The position numbers and the translations under genes were made by a program. A stretch of DNA of 64,000 bases from positions 186,001 through 250,000 of the forward strand of contig CAVTZF010000030.1 of the NCBI GenBank assembly GCA_963739095.1, given 5' to 3'. Origin of the DNA: JACVRW01 sp963739095 (lineage in GTDB: Bacteria > Actinomycetota > Thermoleophilia > Solirubrobacterales > Thermoleophilaceae). The notes under the pieces were generated by a model. The model did not search any database. It was not told the origin of the DNA and saw only the letters and a list, made by a program, of their open reading frames with translations. Position 1 is the stretch's first letter. The number at the start of each line of letters is the position of its first letter. This document shows positions 40,257-51,882 of this stretch, one piece after another.

Positions 40257-41693
40257 TCAGGGCTCGGACGCCGGGCCCGTCGCCCAGCGCGTCGCCGCCG
40301 AACGGCCCAGGCGCGCGCGCACCCAGGCCTGCTCACGCGCGCCGAGCTCGGTCGCGGGCGGCTCGCCGAACCACCACTCACGCCCGATCCGGTGCCAGTT
40401 GCGCGTCGCGTTCAGCTGGCCGAGCACGGCGAGCACGCCGGACTCCATTCGCCTGCCCATCAGCTCGTTGGCGGGCAGGTTCTCGCGGCGCATGAGCCTG
40501 TAGAACGAGGAGCGCGGGTCCGAGACCGCGGCGATCGCCTCCATCACGCGAGCGGAGTCGATCGTGACCTCGCGGTCCTCCATGTACCAGCCGCCGATGG
40601 CGCGCACGTGCTCCATCAGGAGCTCGGCGTCGACCTTGCGCGGCTGGTTCAGGAAGCCGAGGTCGTGAAGCGCGACGCGAAGCTCCTCCGGGTCGTCCTC
40701 GAACACCGCCTTGAGCGCGGCGATCTCGAGCTCGATCTGGTCGCTGTCGAGCTGCTTGGTCATGCCGAAGTCGAGGAACGCGACGCGCCCGTCGGGCAGC
40801 AGCAGGTAGTTGCCGGGGTGGGCGTCGGCGTTGAAGTGCTGCAGGTGATAGATCGAGCCGAAGCAGAAGCGGAAGACGATCTCGCCGAAGCGGTCGCGAT
40901 CCTCCTGGGGCAGCGCGCGGACCTCCTCGAAGCCGGCGCCGTCGACCCACTCGCTGACGAGGATCCGCTCCGTGGACAGCCGCGTCACGACGTCGGGCAC
41001 GAAGATGAACGGGTGGCCGCGGTAGCCCCGCGCGAAGGCGCGCTGCGACTGCGCCTCGAGCTCATAGTCGAGCTCCTCCATGACGCGTTCCTTCAGCTCC
41101 GCGGCGGCCGCCCCGGCGTCGAGGCCGGGGGCGAGCGCCTTGGCCATCCGCAGGATCAGCCCGGCGTTCTGCATGTCCGAGGCGATCGCCCGGGCGACGC
41201 CCGGGTACTGCACCTTCACAGCGACGCGGCGCCCGTCCGGCAGCACGGCGCGATGCACCTGGCCGATCGAGGCGGCGGCCGCGGCGTCGTGCTCGAAGTC
41301 CTCGAACAGCTCCTCGACGGGCTCGGCCCACTCCTCGTCCATAACGCCGCGCACCTTCTCCCACGGCATCGGCGGCGCCGTCGAGCGCAGCGATGCGAGC
41401 TGCTCCTGATACAGCTCGCGGTACTCCGGCGGCAGGAACTCGGTATCGATGAACGAGGCGAGCTGGCCGACCTTCATCGCCGCGCCCTTCATGCGCCCGA
41501 GCGTCTCGACCATGCGCTCGGCCGCCTCGAGATGGCGCTGTTCGAGCGCCTCGGAGGCCTGCTCGGGAGAGCGGGCGAGGTTGGCGGCGCGCGTCCCCGC
41601 GTAGCGGGCGCCCTGGGAGCCGACGACCGATCCCACCTGGGCCGTACGGCGTATCCGGCCGGTGGGGATCGAGCTGTCCTCGCGGCGCGCCAC
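40257..41693 (-). CDS. ABC1/UbiB-family atypical kinase
   Basis: A 478-residue UbiB/COQ8-like protein. The family-specific KxGQ motif is in GAAMKVGQLASFIDTEFLP (about 70-90). The A-rich nucleotide loop replacing the Gly-rich loop is AAAASIGQVHRA, followed by VAVKVQYPG (catalytic Lys). HFNADAHPGNYLLLPDG and FLDFGMTKQL complete the kinase-like site. No C-terminal TM helices are apparent. The family supports isoprenoid-lipid/quinone metabolism through ATPase activity. The GTG at 41693 is chosen because TACTCT lies 6 nt upstream; the earlier ATG at 41738 adds only basic residues. Confidence 0.9.
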   Translation of the reverse strand: MARREDSSIPTGRIRRTAQVGSVVGSQGARYAGTRAANLARSPEQASEALEQRHLEAAERMVETLGRMKGAAMKVGQLASFIDTEFLPPEYRELYQEQLASLRSTAPPMPWEKVRGVMDEEWAEPVEELFEDFEHDAAAAASIGQVHRAVLPDGRRVAVKVQYPGVARAIASDMQNAGLILRMAKALAPGLDAGAAAAELKERVMEELDYELEAQSQRAFARGYRGHPFIFVPDVVTRLSTERILVSEWVDGAGFEEVRALPQEDRDRFGEIVFRFCFGSIYHLQHFNADAHPGNYLLLPDGRVAFLDFGMTKQLDSDQIELEIAALKAVFEDDPEELRVALHDLGFLNQPRKVDAELLMEHVRAIGGWYMEDREVTIDSARVMEAIAAVSDPRSSFYRLMRRENLPANELMGRRMESGVLAVLGQLNATRNWHRIGREWWFGEPPATELGAREQAWVRARLGRSAATRWATGPASEP

Positions 41694-41699
41694 TCCGCC

Positions 41700-41705
41700 A
41701 GAGTA
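41700..41705 (-). promoter_or_regulatory. -10 TACTCT, leaderless-type, ABC1 kinase gene
   Basis: TACTCT on the minus strand ends 6 nt before the GTG at 41693 and supports that start. Confidence 0.45.
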
Positions 41706-41741
41706 CGCACGCCGGCAGCGGACCGGCCGCAGGGGCATCGC

Positions 41742-41747
41742 TACACT
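41742..41747 (+). promoter_or_regulatory. -10 TACACT for ctc-pth
   Basis: TACACT ends 11 nt before the ctc ATG at 41759. No Shine-Dalgarno is apparent in the short interval. Confidence 0.42.
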
Positions 41748-41758
41748 GGCGGGCCGTC

Positions 41759-42463
41759 ATGGCGACTTCACAGCGACCCACACTCACCGCCGACGAGCGC
41801 TCAGAGCGAGGCTCTCGCGCGACTCGCCGCCTGCGCCGCGACGGCCTCGTTCCGGGTGTCGTCTACGGCGGCAGCGACGGCGACAGCACCTCGTTCAAGG
41901 TGGATTCGCGGGCGCTGCGCCAGGTGCTCGTCGACGGGTCGGCGCTGATCGACCTCGAGGTCGCCGGACGCACGGTGCCCGTGATCGTCAAGGACCAGCA
42001 GCTCCACCCGGTGCGCGGCGAGGTCATGCACATCGACCTGCTCGAGGTCCGGCTCGACGAGACGATCCAGACCACCGTCGCCGTCCACATCGAGAACATC
42101 GAGGAGGCGCCCGGCATCAAGGAGGGTGGCGTGCTCGAACAGGTCACCCACCAGCTCAACATCGAGGCGCTGCCCACGGCCATCCCCGAGTACGTCCCGG
42201 TCGACGCGTCCGGCATGGAGATCGCCGCGACCATGACCCTCTCCGAGGTGGCCGTGCCCGAGGGCGTGACCTTCCTCGACGACCCGGACGAGACCGTCAT
42301 CGCGACCGTCGTCGTCCCGACCGAGGTCGAGGAGCCGGAGATCGAGGAGGAGACCGAGCTCGTCGGCGAGGGCGTCGAGGGCGAGGAGGCCCCCGAGGGC
42401 GAGGAGGCCGCGGCCGAGGGCGAGGAGGGCGAGACGCCCTCCGAGGAGGGCGAGGAGTCCTGA
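41759..42463 (+). CDS. rplY: 50S ribosomal protein L25/general stress protein Ctc
   Basis: A 234-residue long form of bL25. The N-terminal 5S rRNA-binding domain (about 1-90; RRDGLVPGVVYGG, later QLHPVRGEVMHIDLLEV) is followed by the TL5 beta domain (about 100-190; APGIKEGGVLEQVTHQLNIEALP). A strongly acidic Glu/Gly-rich tail (about 195-234) is followed immediately by pth. Ctc-pth is a classical pair in Gram-positive bacteria. The stop lies in a CTGA overlap with pth. Confidence 0.95.
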   Translation: MATSQRPTLTADERSERGSRATRRLRRDGLVPGVVYGGSDGDSTSFKVDSRALRQVLVDGSALIDLEVAGRTVPVIVKDQQLHPVRGEVMHIDLLEVRLDETIQTTVAVHIENIEEAPGIKEGGVLEQVTHQLNIEALPTAIPEYVPVDASGMEIAATMTLSEVAVPEGVTFLDDPDETVIATVVVPTEVEEPEIEEETELVGEGVEGEEAPEGEEAAAEGEEGETPSEEGEES

Positions 42464-43047
42464 GCCTCTTCCGCCGCTCCTCAAGCGGCGGGGGGAAGGT
42501 CGACTGGCTCGTCGTCGGGCTGGGCAATCCGGGCGACCGCTACGCCCGCACTCGCCACAACGTCGGCTTCGAGGTGGCCGCGCTGGCCGCCGAGCGCTGG
42601 GGCCTGCCGCGCGCGAAGAAGAAGTACGGCGGCCTCTACACCGACGGCCGCACCGGCCCCGGCGGCCCGCGCGTCGGCGTGCTGCTCCCGCAGACCTACA
42701 TGAACGACTCCGGCGACGCGGTCGGCCCCGCCCGCGGCGCGCTCGGCGTGGACCTCGACCACGTGATCGCGATCCACGACGAGATCGACCTGCCCTTCGG
42801 CCGCATCGAGGCCCGCCTCGGCGGCGGCCTCGCCGGCCACAACGGCCTCAAGTCGCTCAAGCGGGGCCTCGGCAGCCCCGACTTCCGCCGCATCCGCGTG
42901 GGCGTGGGCCGCCCAGACACGACCGACCCCGAGATCGTCTCGGCACACGTCCTGGGCCGCTTCTCAGAGCCGAAGGAAGAGGTGCGCGAGCTGGTGGAGC
43001 GAGCTGCGGACGAGCTGGACCGAGTGGTGGGGGCGGCGCCAGAGTAG
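42460..43047 (+). CDS. pth: Peptidyl-tRNA hydrolase, apparently CTG-initiated
   Basis: A 195-residue enzyme that rescues stalled peptidyl-tRNA. Active-site blocks are VVGLGNPGDRYARTRHNVGFEVA (Asn and catalytic His; split here as two motifs), PQTYMNDSGDAVGPA, HDEIDLPFGRI and GGLAGHNGLKSL. No ATG, GTG or TTG lies in frame between the end of ctc and the conserved core. The only plausible initiator is CTG at 42460, overlapping the ctc stop as CTGA with GAGGAG 2 nt upstream. That mirrors the ATGA/GTGA/TTGA couplings elsewhere in the window. A substitution error turning GTG or ATG into CTG is the alternative. Confidence 0.92.
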   Translation: MSLFRRSSSGGGKVDWLVVGLGNPGDRYARTRHNVGFEVAALAAERWGLPRAKKKYGGLYTDGRTGPGGPRVGVLLPQTYMNDSGDAVGPARGALGVDLDHVIAIHDEIDLPFGRIEARLGGGLAGHNGLKSLKRGLGSPDFRRIRVGVGRPDTTDPEIVSAHVLGRFSEPKEEVRELVERAADELDRVVGAAPE

Positions 43048-43058
43048 CGATCAGGACC

Positions 43059-43105
43059 CACGTTGCCGGATTGATAGTCCCGGAGACCACCAATCCGGCA
43101 ACGTG
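43059..43105. repeat. Perfect 15-bp inverted repeat between convergent genes
   Basis: CACGTTGCCGGATTG (43059-43073) and CAATCCGGCAACGTG (43091-43105) are exact reverse complements separated by 17 nt. The element lies between pth and the convergent secreted-protein gene. No U-tract follows on either strand. It could be a bidirectional terminator, an interspersed REP-like repeat unit, or a protein-binding site. Confidence 0.8.
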
Positions 43106-43164
43106 CCGGCACTGCGGCCCGTCCTGCCCTCATTGCTGTCTTTCGGACCGCCGCGCCCGACGAC

Positions 43165-44103
43165 TCAGCGCCACCAACTCGTCCGCTGCCGCGCCCCCTC
43201 GCGCGTGAGGGCGATGTGCAGCCAGCGCCGCCGGCGGTCGCCGCTGCGGATCGGGCGCAGACCGGCGCGCCAGCGCGACGAGGTCCATACGCGGCCGTTC
43301 CAGGCGATCTCCTGCACGCCGAGCCGGCGCGCCCGAGCGTGGCGGTTGCCGCGCCGGTCGTCGGCCAGCAGCCAGGCCACGATGCCGTTGCCGATCGCGA
43401 GGTCGTGGGGGGAACGAGCGTTGAGGCGCCAGTCGAGCGCGCGACCCTCGCCGTGCACGTCGACCACGCCGGGGCGCGCCTCGACGCACGCGTAGCCGAG
43501 CCGCATGGAGCCGCTGCGCCAGCGCGCCGCGATCAGGCGCCCCAGGGCGACCGTCCCGGGCAGCGCGGCCCCCGTGCAGCTGCCGGGGTACGCGCCGGGC
43601 CGGTCGTAGTCGAAGCGCTCGATCGGCCGGCCCACCGGGGCGCGCAGCCCACGGCGGCCTGAGGCACCCGACACGCCGCGGCAGAGCGAGTGCGTCCAGC
43701 GGGTGCAGGCGCGCATCGAGGACACGCCGTCGGGGACGGCGATCGTCAGATCGTGCTGGCGGGCACAGCGCAGCCCAGTGGCCGGGCGCCGGAAGCCGGC
43801 GTCGTAGAAGAAGCGCACGCACGTGCCCGGCGCCACCGCGGCCGAGGAGCGGTTGCCGTCGACGTCGTACTCGTCGCCGTCGGAGTGCTCGAACCGGCTG
43901 AAGTCGGCGCGGTCGCCGTCGCTCCCGAACGGCACCTCGATCCAGGCGCCCTCGCAGCCGCGGTCCATCCAAAGCTGCACGCGGACGTCGCGGACGCGGG
44001 CGTCGGCGGCGCACTCCGATGCCTGTGCCGAGGAGGCCGGCGCCGCCCCGAGGGCTGCGCCTGCAAGTGCGACCAGCAGTGAGATCCGCGCCATCCGTGG
44101 CAT
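43165..44103 (-). CDS. Secreted protein: crystallin/I36-like domain plus VldE/ARB-07466-like C-terminal domain
   Basis: A 312-residue exported protein. The signal peptide runs through ISLLVALAGAALGAAPASSAQA. Residues about 30-115 (VQLWMDRGCEGAWIEV, FEHSDGDEYDVDGNRSSAAV, CVRFFYDAGF) have the spacing of a beta/gamma-crystallin or peptidase-inhibitor I36 domain. The C-terminal half (from DVHGEGRALDWRL through IGNGIVAWLLA, LGVQEIAWNGRVW, W-L-H-I-A-L-T) follows the ARB-07466/VldE-like domain, which resembles D,D-peptidase/extensin-like folds. Cysteines are frequent, suggesting disulfides. Cell-wall binding or modification is inferred. The start is uncertain (44103 or 44094). Confidence 0.72.
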   Translation of the reverse strand: MPRMARISLLVALAGAALGAAPASSAQASECAADARVRDVRVQLWMDRGCEGAWIEVPFGSDGDRADFSRFEHSDGDEYDVDGNRSSAAVAPGTCVRFFYDAGFRRPATGLRCARQHDLTIAVPDGVSSMRACTRWTHSLCRGVSGASGRRGLRAPVGRPIERFDYDRPGAYPGSCTGAALPGTVALGRLIAARWRSGSMRLGYACVEARPGVVDVHGEGRALDWRLNARSPHDLAIGNGIVAWLLADDRRGNRHARARRLGVQEIAWNGRVWTSSRWRAGLRPIRSGDRRRRWLHIALTREGARQRTSWWR

Positions 44104-44189
44104 CGTCGGCGGCGGCTTTATACATGCGCTCTGCAAATTCCGCCAAGCGTGCAATGAGACTTGCCGAAATGCGCCAAGAACGGCCCACG

Positions 44190-44195
44190 TAGAAT
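44190..44195 (+). promoter_or_regulatory. -10 TAGAAT, leaderless-type, mfd
   Basis: TAGAAT ends 9 nt before the mfd ATG at 44205. GAGGGGAG lies between, so either leaderless or very short-leader translation is possible. Confidence 0.45.
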
Positions 44196-44204
44196 CGAGG
44201 GGAG

Positions 44205-47579
<3,375 letters not shown>

Positions 47580-47617
47580 GCGTTCGCTACCCTTCGCCAC
47601 CGCTCCGGCCTCGGAAC

Positions 47618-47627
47618 CTCTTAAGAG
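47618..47627 (+). promoter_or_regulatory. Palindrome CTCTTAAGAG upstream of the parvulin gene
   Basis: A perfect 10-bp palindrome lies 24 nt upstream of the ATG at 47651, next to TTTACG, a poor -10 candidate. It could be an operator, but the support is only the symmetry. Confidence 0.25.
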
Positions 47628-47650
47628 AGCTTTACGAACCCGCCCTAGAC

Positions 47651-48850
47651 ATGGCTTCGATGACACACGCCCCCATCAAGTTCACCCTCGCACTGGCCGC
47701 CATCGGCCTCTCCGCGCTCGCCTTCATCGCCTGCGGCAACGACGTCCCGTCGGGCGCCGTCGCCACTGTCGGCGACGAGACGATCACGCAGGACGAGTTC
47801 GACAAGTGGCTCCAGACCGCCTCCCAGGGCCAGGCCCAGGGCAGCGGCGCCGCGGCCGTGCCCGATCCTCCCGACTTCGAGAAGTGCGTCGCCGCCAAGA
47901 AGAAGCTGCCGGTCCCCAAGGGCCAGCAGCAGCCGAGCGACGCCACGCTGAAGAAGCAGTGCCAGACCGAGTACGACACCCTCAAGACCGAGGTCATGCA
48001 GTTCCTGATCCAGGCTGAGTGGGTCACGCAGGAGGCCGAGAACCAGGACGTGAAGGTCTCCGACAAGGAGATCAAGCAGTCGTTCGAGGACCAGAAGAAG
48101 CAGGCCTTCCCGAACGACAAGCAGTATCAGCAGTTCCTCAAGACCTCCGGCATGACCGAGGAGGACATCCTCTTCCGCGTCAAGCTCGACCAGCTGCAGC
48201 AGAAGCTCACGGCGAAGATCACCCAGGACGCCAAGAAGGTCACGAACGAGGACATCAGCGAGTACTACGACAAGAACAAGAAGCGCTTCGCTCAGCCCGA
48301 GCGCCGCGACCTGCTCGTCGTGCTCACGAAGACCGAGGCCCAGGCGAACAAGGCCAAGGCCGCGCTCGAGGACGGCGACAGCTTCAAGCAGGTCGCCAAG
48401 CAGTACTCGATCGACGAGGCCTCAAAGGCGCAGGGCGGCAAGCTCCCGGCGGTCACGCAGGGCCAGCAGGAGAAGGCCTTCGACGACGCCATCTTCGGCG
48501 CCGAGAAGGGCAAGCTCGTCGGCCCGGTCAAGACGCAGTTCGGCTGGTACGTGTTCGAGGTCGACAAGGTCAACCCGGCGTCGCAGCAGACGCTCGAGGA
48601 GTCCAAGGAGGCCATCCGGAACCTGCTCCGCTCGCAGGGCCAGCAGGAGTCCCTCGACAAGTGGATCAAGAGCTTCCGCGAGGACTACAAGGACAAGACC
48701 GACTGCGCGGACGACTTCCGGATCGCCGAGTGCAGCAACGCTCCGAAGGAGAAGACGAACACCGGGCCGGCTTCCGGGGGCAACCCCGGCGGCGCGCAGC
48801 CCGCCCCGCAGCCCGCCCCGGAGCCCGCCCCGCAGACGCCCCAGCAGTAG
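47651..48850 (+). CDS. SurA/PrsA-like parvulin peptidyl-prolyl isomerase, putative lipoprotein
   Basis: A 399-residue exported foldase. Signal peptide with a lipobox-like LAFIAC (about residues 24-29, with Phe at the -3 position), followed by a SurA_N-type helical domain (VATVGDETITQDEFDKWL). The PpiC parvulin domain (about 215-315) contains EDGDSFKQVAKQYSID, GGKLPAVTQGQQEKAFDDAI and VKTQFGWYVFEV. The tail is Pro/Ala-rich (PAPQPAPEPAPQ). It probably assists folding of secreted proteins at the outer membrane-face surface. Its TAG stop overlaps the mazG GTG (TAGTG). Confidence 0.9.
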   Translation: MASMTHAPIKFTLALAAIGLSALAFIACGNDVPSGAVATVGDETITQDEFDKWLQTASQGQAQGSGAAAVPDPPDFEKCVAAKKKLPVPKGQQQPSDATLKKQCQTEYDTLKTEVMQFLIQAEWVTQEAENQDVKVSDKEIKQSFEDQKKQAFPNDKQYQQFLKTSGMTEEDILFRVKLDQLQQKLTAKITQDAKKVTNEDISEYYDKNKKRFAQPERRDLLVVLTKTEAQANKAKAALEDGDSFKQVAKQYSIDEASKAQGGKLPAVTQGQQEKAFDDAIFGAEKGKLVGPVKTQFGWYVFEVDKVNPASQQTLEESKEAIRNLLRSQGQQESLDKWIKSFREDYKDKTDCADDFRIAECSNAPKEKTNTGPASGGNPGGAQPAPQPAPEPAPQTPQQ

Positions 48851-49464
48851 TGGCGGATCCGCCCGGCCGGCTGCTCGAGGCCATCCGGGAGCTCGACGAG
48901 ATCACACGCCGGCTGCGGCGTGAGTGCCCCTGGGACCGTGAGCAGGACGAGCGCTCGATCGTCCCGCACACGGTCGAGGAGGCGTACGAGCTGGCGGACG
49001 CCGCCCATTCGGGCGACGACGCGAAGATGCTCGACGAGCTGGGTGATGTGCTCTTCCAGGTGCTGTTCCTGTCCCTGCTCCTCGAGGAGCGGGGGCAGGG
49101 CTCGCTCGCCGAGGTGGCGGACCACTGCCGCGCGAAGCTGATCCGCCGCCACCCGCACGTCTTCGGAGACGTTGCGGCCGAGTCCGCCGGCGAGGTCATC
49201 CGCAACTGGAACCAGATCAAGCGCGAGGACGAGCGCGGCGGCGAGATCTTCGGCGAGATCCCCGAGACGCTCCCTTCGACGCTCTACGCGAAGAAGATCC
49301 TGAAGCGGGCAGAGGCCGCCGGCGAGCGCCCCGACGGCCCGGCCGCCGACACCGGCGAGCGCCTCCTGGCCGCCGTGCAGGAAGCTGTCGAGGCAGGCGT
49401 GGATCCGGAGCTCGCGCTGCGCCGGGCCGCGGACAGGTTCAGAGAACAGGTGGAGAAGGCTTGA
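48850..49464 (+). CDS. mazG: Nucleoside triphosphate pyrophosphohydrolase MazG
   Basis: A 204-residue NTP-PPase that clears non-canonical or excess (d)NTPs. RRECPWDREQDERSIVPHTVEEAYEL and DELGDVLFQVLF provide the E-E-x-x-E...E-x-x-D magnesium site. A second C-terminal region (FGEIPETLPSTLYAKKILKRA) is typical of actinobacterial MazG. It is a single-domain version compared with two-domain E. coli MazG. GTG start in TAGTG overlap with the parvulin gene; the stop is in TTGA overlap with eno. Confidence 0.93.
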   Translation: MADPPGRLLEAIRELDEITRRLRRECPWDREQDERSIVPHTVEEAYELADAAHSGDDAKMLDELGDVLFQVLFLSLLLEERGQGSLAEVADHCRAKLIRRHPHVFGDVAAESAGEVIRNWNQIKREDERGGEIFGEIPETLPSTLYAKKILKRAEAAGERPDGPAADTGERLLAAVQEAVEAGVDPELALRRAADRFREQVEKA

Positions 49465-50735
49465 GCGAGATCGAGAGAGTGCATGGGCGGCAGATCCTGG
49501 ACAGCCGCGGCAACCCGACCGTCGAGGTGGACGTGCTGCTGAGGTCGGGCGCGGCCGGCCGCGCGGCGGTGCCGTCCGGGGCGTCCACTGGCGAGTTCGA
49601 GGCCGTCGAGCTGCGCGACGGCGGCGAGGCTTGGGGCGGCAAGGGCGTCACGACCGCCGTGGCGAACGTCAATGGCGAGCTGGCCGAGGCCGTCAAGGGC
49701 ATCGACCCGGCCGACCAGGCGGGACTCGACCGGACCATGATCGAGCTCGACGGCACGCCCAACAAGGGCCGGCTCGGCGCAAACGCGATCCTCGGCATCT
49801 CGCTGGCCGGCGCCAAGGCTGCGGCCGCGGAGGCCGGACAGCCGCTGTGGCGCTACCTGGGCGGCGAGGCCGCCCACGTGCTGCCCGTGCCGATGATGAA
49901 CGTGGTGAATGGCGGCGCGCACGCCGACAACAAGGTCGACTTCCAGGAGTTCATGGTCGTGCCGGTCGGCGCCGGCAGCTACTCGGAGGCGCTGCGCATG
50001 GGCGTGGAGGTCTTCCACGCCCTCAAGGGGACGCTGCACGACCGCGGGCTGTCCACCGCCGTCGGCGACGAGGGCGGCTTCGCCCCCGACCTCGACTCGA
50101 ACGAGGCCGCGCTCGAGGCGCTCATGCAGGGCATCGAGGCGGCCGGCTACAGGCCGGGGGAGGACCTCGCGATTGCGCTCGACCCGGCCACCAGCGAGCT
50201 GTTCGAGAACGGCTCCTACGTGCTCGAGCACGAGGGCCGCACACTCTCCTCCTCTGAGCTCGCGGCCTACTGGGCCGAGATGGCGGAGCGCTATCCGATC
50301 CTGTCGATCGAGGACGGCATGGACGAGGAGGACTGGGACGGCTGGCGCGAGCTGACCGAGCGGCTCGGCGAGCGCGTGCAGCTGGTCGGCGACGACCTCT
50401 TCGTGACCAACACCGAGCGCCTGCGGCGCGGCATCGAGCAGGGCGTGGCCAACTCGATCCTCGTGAAGGTCAACCAGATCGGGACGCTCACAGAGACCCT
50501 CGACGCCGTACGGACGGCCCAGGAGGCCGGCTACACGGCGGTCATGTCGCACCGCTCCGGCGAGACGGAGGACACGACGATCGCGGACCTCGCCGTCGCG
50601 ACCGGCTGCGGCCAGATCAAGACCGGCGCGCCCTCACGCTCGGACCGGGTGGCGAAGTACAACCAGCTGCTCCGCATCGAGGAGGCGCTCGGCGCCGATG
50701 CCTCGTATCCCGGGCGCACGGTCTTTCGCAGCTAG
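49461..50735 (+). CDS. eno: Enolase
   Basis: A 424-residue glycolytic enzyme interconverting 2-phosphoglycerate and phosphoenolpyruvate. It starts SEIERVHGRQILDSRGNPTVEVD, with GASTGEFEAVELRD. Magnesium and catalytic segments are GDEGGFAPDL, LSIEDGMDEEDWDGW, VGDDLFVTN, SILVKVNQIGTLTETL and the signature MSHRSGETEDTTIADL. Start TTG, overlapping the mazG stop as TTGA and unambiguous from the conserved N terminus. Synteny mazG-eno-ftsB is widespread in actinobacteria. Confidence 0.97.
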   Translation: MSEIERVHGRQILDSRGNPTVEVDVLLRSGAAGRAAVPSGASTGEFEAVELRDGGEAWGGKGVTTAVANVNGELAEAVKGIDPADQAGLDRTMIELDGTPNKGRLGANAILGISLAGAKAAAAEAGQPLWRYLGGEAAHVLPVPMMNVVNGGAHADNKVDFQEFMVVPVGAGSYSEALRMGVEVFHALKGTLHDRGLSTAVGDEGGFAPDLDSNEAALEALMQGIEAAGYRPGEDLAIALDPATSELFENGSYVLEHEGRTLSSSELAAYWAEMAERYPILSIEDGMDEEDWDGWRELTERLGERVQLVGDDLFVTNTERLRRGIEQGVANSILVKVNQIGTLTETLDAVRTAQEAGYTAVMSHRSGETEDTTIADLAVATGCGQIKTGAPSRSDRVAKYNQLLRIEEALGADASYPGRTVFRS

Positions 50736-50770
50736 CAGGAGCCGGCACACGGGCCGCGAAGCCCGTTCCG

Positions 50771-51085
50771 ATGGGACGTGCTGCCGCCGTCTTCCCGAGC
50801 CGTCGCCGCTCGGGCATCCGCTGGGATCGCCTGGGGCGGTTCGCGCTGCTCGCGACGCTCGTCTTCATCCTCCTGCTCTACATCTCGCCCGCCAAGCACT
50901 GGCTGCAGCAGTCGCGCACGGCCGGACACCAGCAGGAGGAGCTGCGCCAGCTCAGCGCCGACAACCGCGCGCTCAAGAAGCGCGTCAAGGCGCTGGGCGA
51001 CCCGGGCGCGCTCGAGCGTGAGGCGCGCCGGCTCGGCATGGTGCGCCAGGGCGAGCGCTCGTACGTGATAGAGAACCTTCCCTGA
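50771..51085 (+). CDS. FtsB/DivIC-family septum formation initiator
   Basis: A 104-residue bitopic division protein. Short basic cytosolic N terminus, one TM helix (ALLATLVFILLLYISPA), then a coiled coil (QQEELRQLSADNRALKKRVKAL) and the family C-terminal motif LEREARRLGMVRQGERSYVI. It forms the FtsQBL-type complex at the septum. Located behind eno as in most actinobacteria. Its stop is overlapped by the next gene as CTGA. Confidence 0.92.
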   Translation: MGRAAAVFPSRRRSGIRWDRLGRFALLATLVFILLLYISPAKHWLQQSRTAGHQQEELRQLSADNRALKKRVKALGDPGALEREARRLGMVRQGERSYVIENLP

Positions 51086-51882
51086 TCTTCACCCCGGCGC
51101 ACCGCGGCGGCTCCGGGCCGCCGCTCGTTCTCCTCCACGGCTTCCTCGACACCTGGCGCACCTGGGAGCTCGTGCTGCCGGCGCTCGAGCGCCGCCACGC
51201 CGTGCTCGCGCCCACGCTCGCCGGCCACGCGGGCGGGCCGCCGGTCGAGCCCGGCTCGCTGAGCGATGCCACGCTTGCCGAGGCGGTCGAGCGCGCCATG
51301 GACGACGCCGGCATCGGCGTCGCCGACATCGCGGGCAACTCGCTCGGCGGCTACGTCGCGCTGCAGCTCGCCGCGCGCGGCCGCGCCAGCTCGGTGGTCG
51401 CGTTCGCCCCAGCCGGCGGCTGGGCGCCCGGCGACGAGTCCTACCGCGACACGCTCGCCGCGCAGGGCGAGCTGCTCGAGCTCATGAGGCGGACCGCGCC
51501 ACAGGCCGATGCCCTGCTGGCCACGCGGGAGGGCCGGCGGCGCGCCACGAGCGCCCTGACCGTGAACTTCGAGCACATCCCCGCCGAGCTGATCGCACAC
51601 CAGATGCTGGGCGTCGCAGCCGCGCCGGCGGCCGGCGCGCTGCTCGAGCACGCGCTGCGCGAGGGCTGGACGATCGACCCCGAGCGGATCACCTGTCCCG
51701 TGCGGATCGTCTGGGGCACCGAGGACCACCTGCTGCGCTGGCCCGGCGCCGCCGCGCGCTACCGGGAGGAGTGGCTGCCGCACGCCGACTGGGTCGTGCT
51801 CGAGGGCGTCGGCCACGCCCCGCAGCTCGACGTCCCGCTGGAGGCCGCCGAGCTGATCCTGGGCTTCACGGCCGCGTCATGA
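51082..51882 (+). CDS. Alpha/beta hydrolase, apparently CTG-initiated
   Basis: A 266-residue hydrolase. The oxyanion-hole segment PLVLLHGFLDTWRTW lies near the N terminus. The nucleophile elbow is AGNSLGGYVAL (Ser in G-N-S-L-G). The Asp is in VRIVWGTEDHLL and the final His in LEGVGHAPQLD, so the triad is complete. The nearest conventional start (GTG 51172) would cut off the essential HGFLDTW segment. Reading back, the frame reaches CTG at 51082, which overlaps the FtsB-like stop as CTGA, the same arrangement as ctc/pth. The stop overlaps the CMD gene by ATGA. Substrate unknown. Confidence 0.85.
   Translation: MIFTPAHRGGSGPPLVLLHGFLDTWRTWELVLPALERRHAVLAPTLAGHAGGPPVEPGSLSDATLAEAVERAMDDAGIGVADIAGNSLGGYVALQLAARGRASSVVAFAPAGGWAPGDESYRDTLAAQGELLELMRRTAPQADALLATREGRRRATSALTVNFEHIPAELIAHQMLGVAAAPAAGALLEHALREGWTIDPERITCPVRIVWGTEDHLLRWPGAAARYREEWLPHADWVVLEGVGHAPQLDVPLEAAELILGFTAAS

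Noticed and set aside
43059..43105. Insertion-sequence terminal repeats
   Set aside because: Only 17 bp lie between the arms, with no transposase and no target duplication seen.
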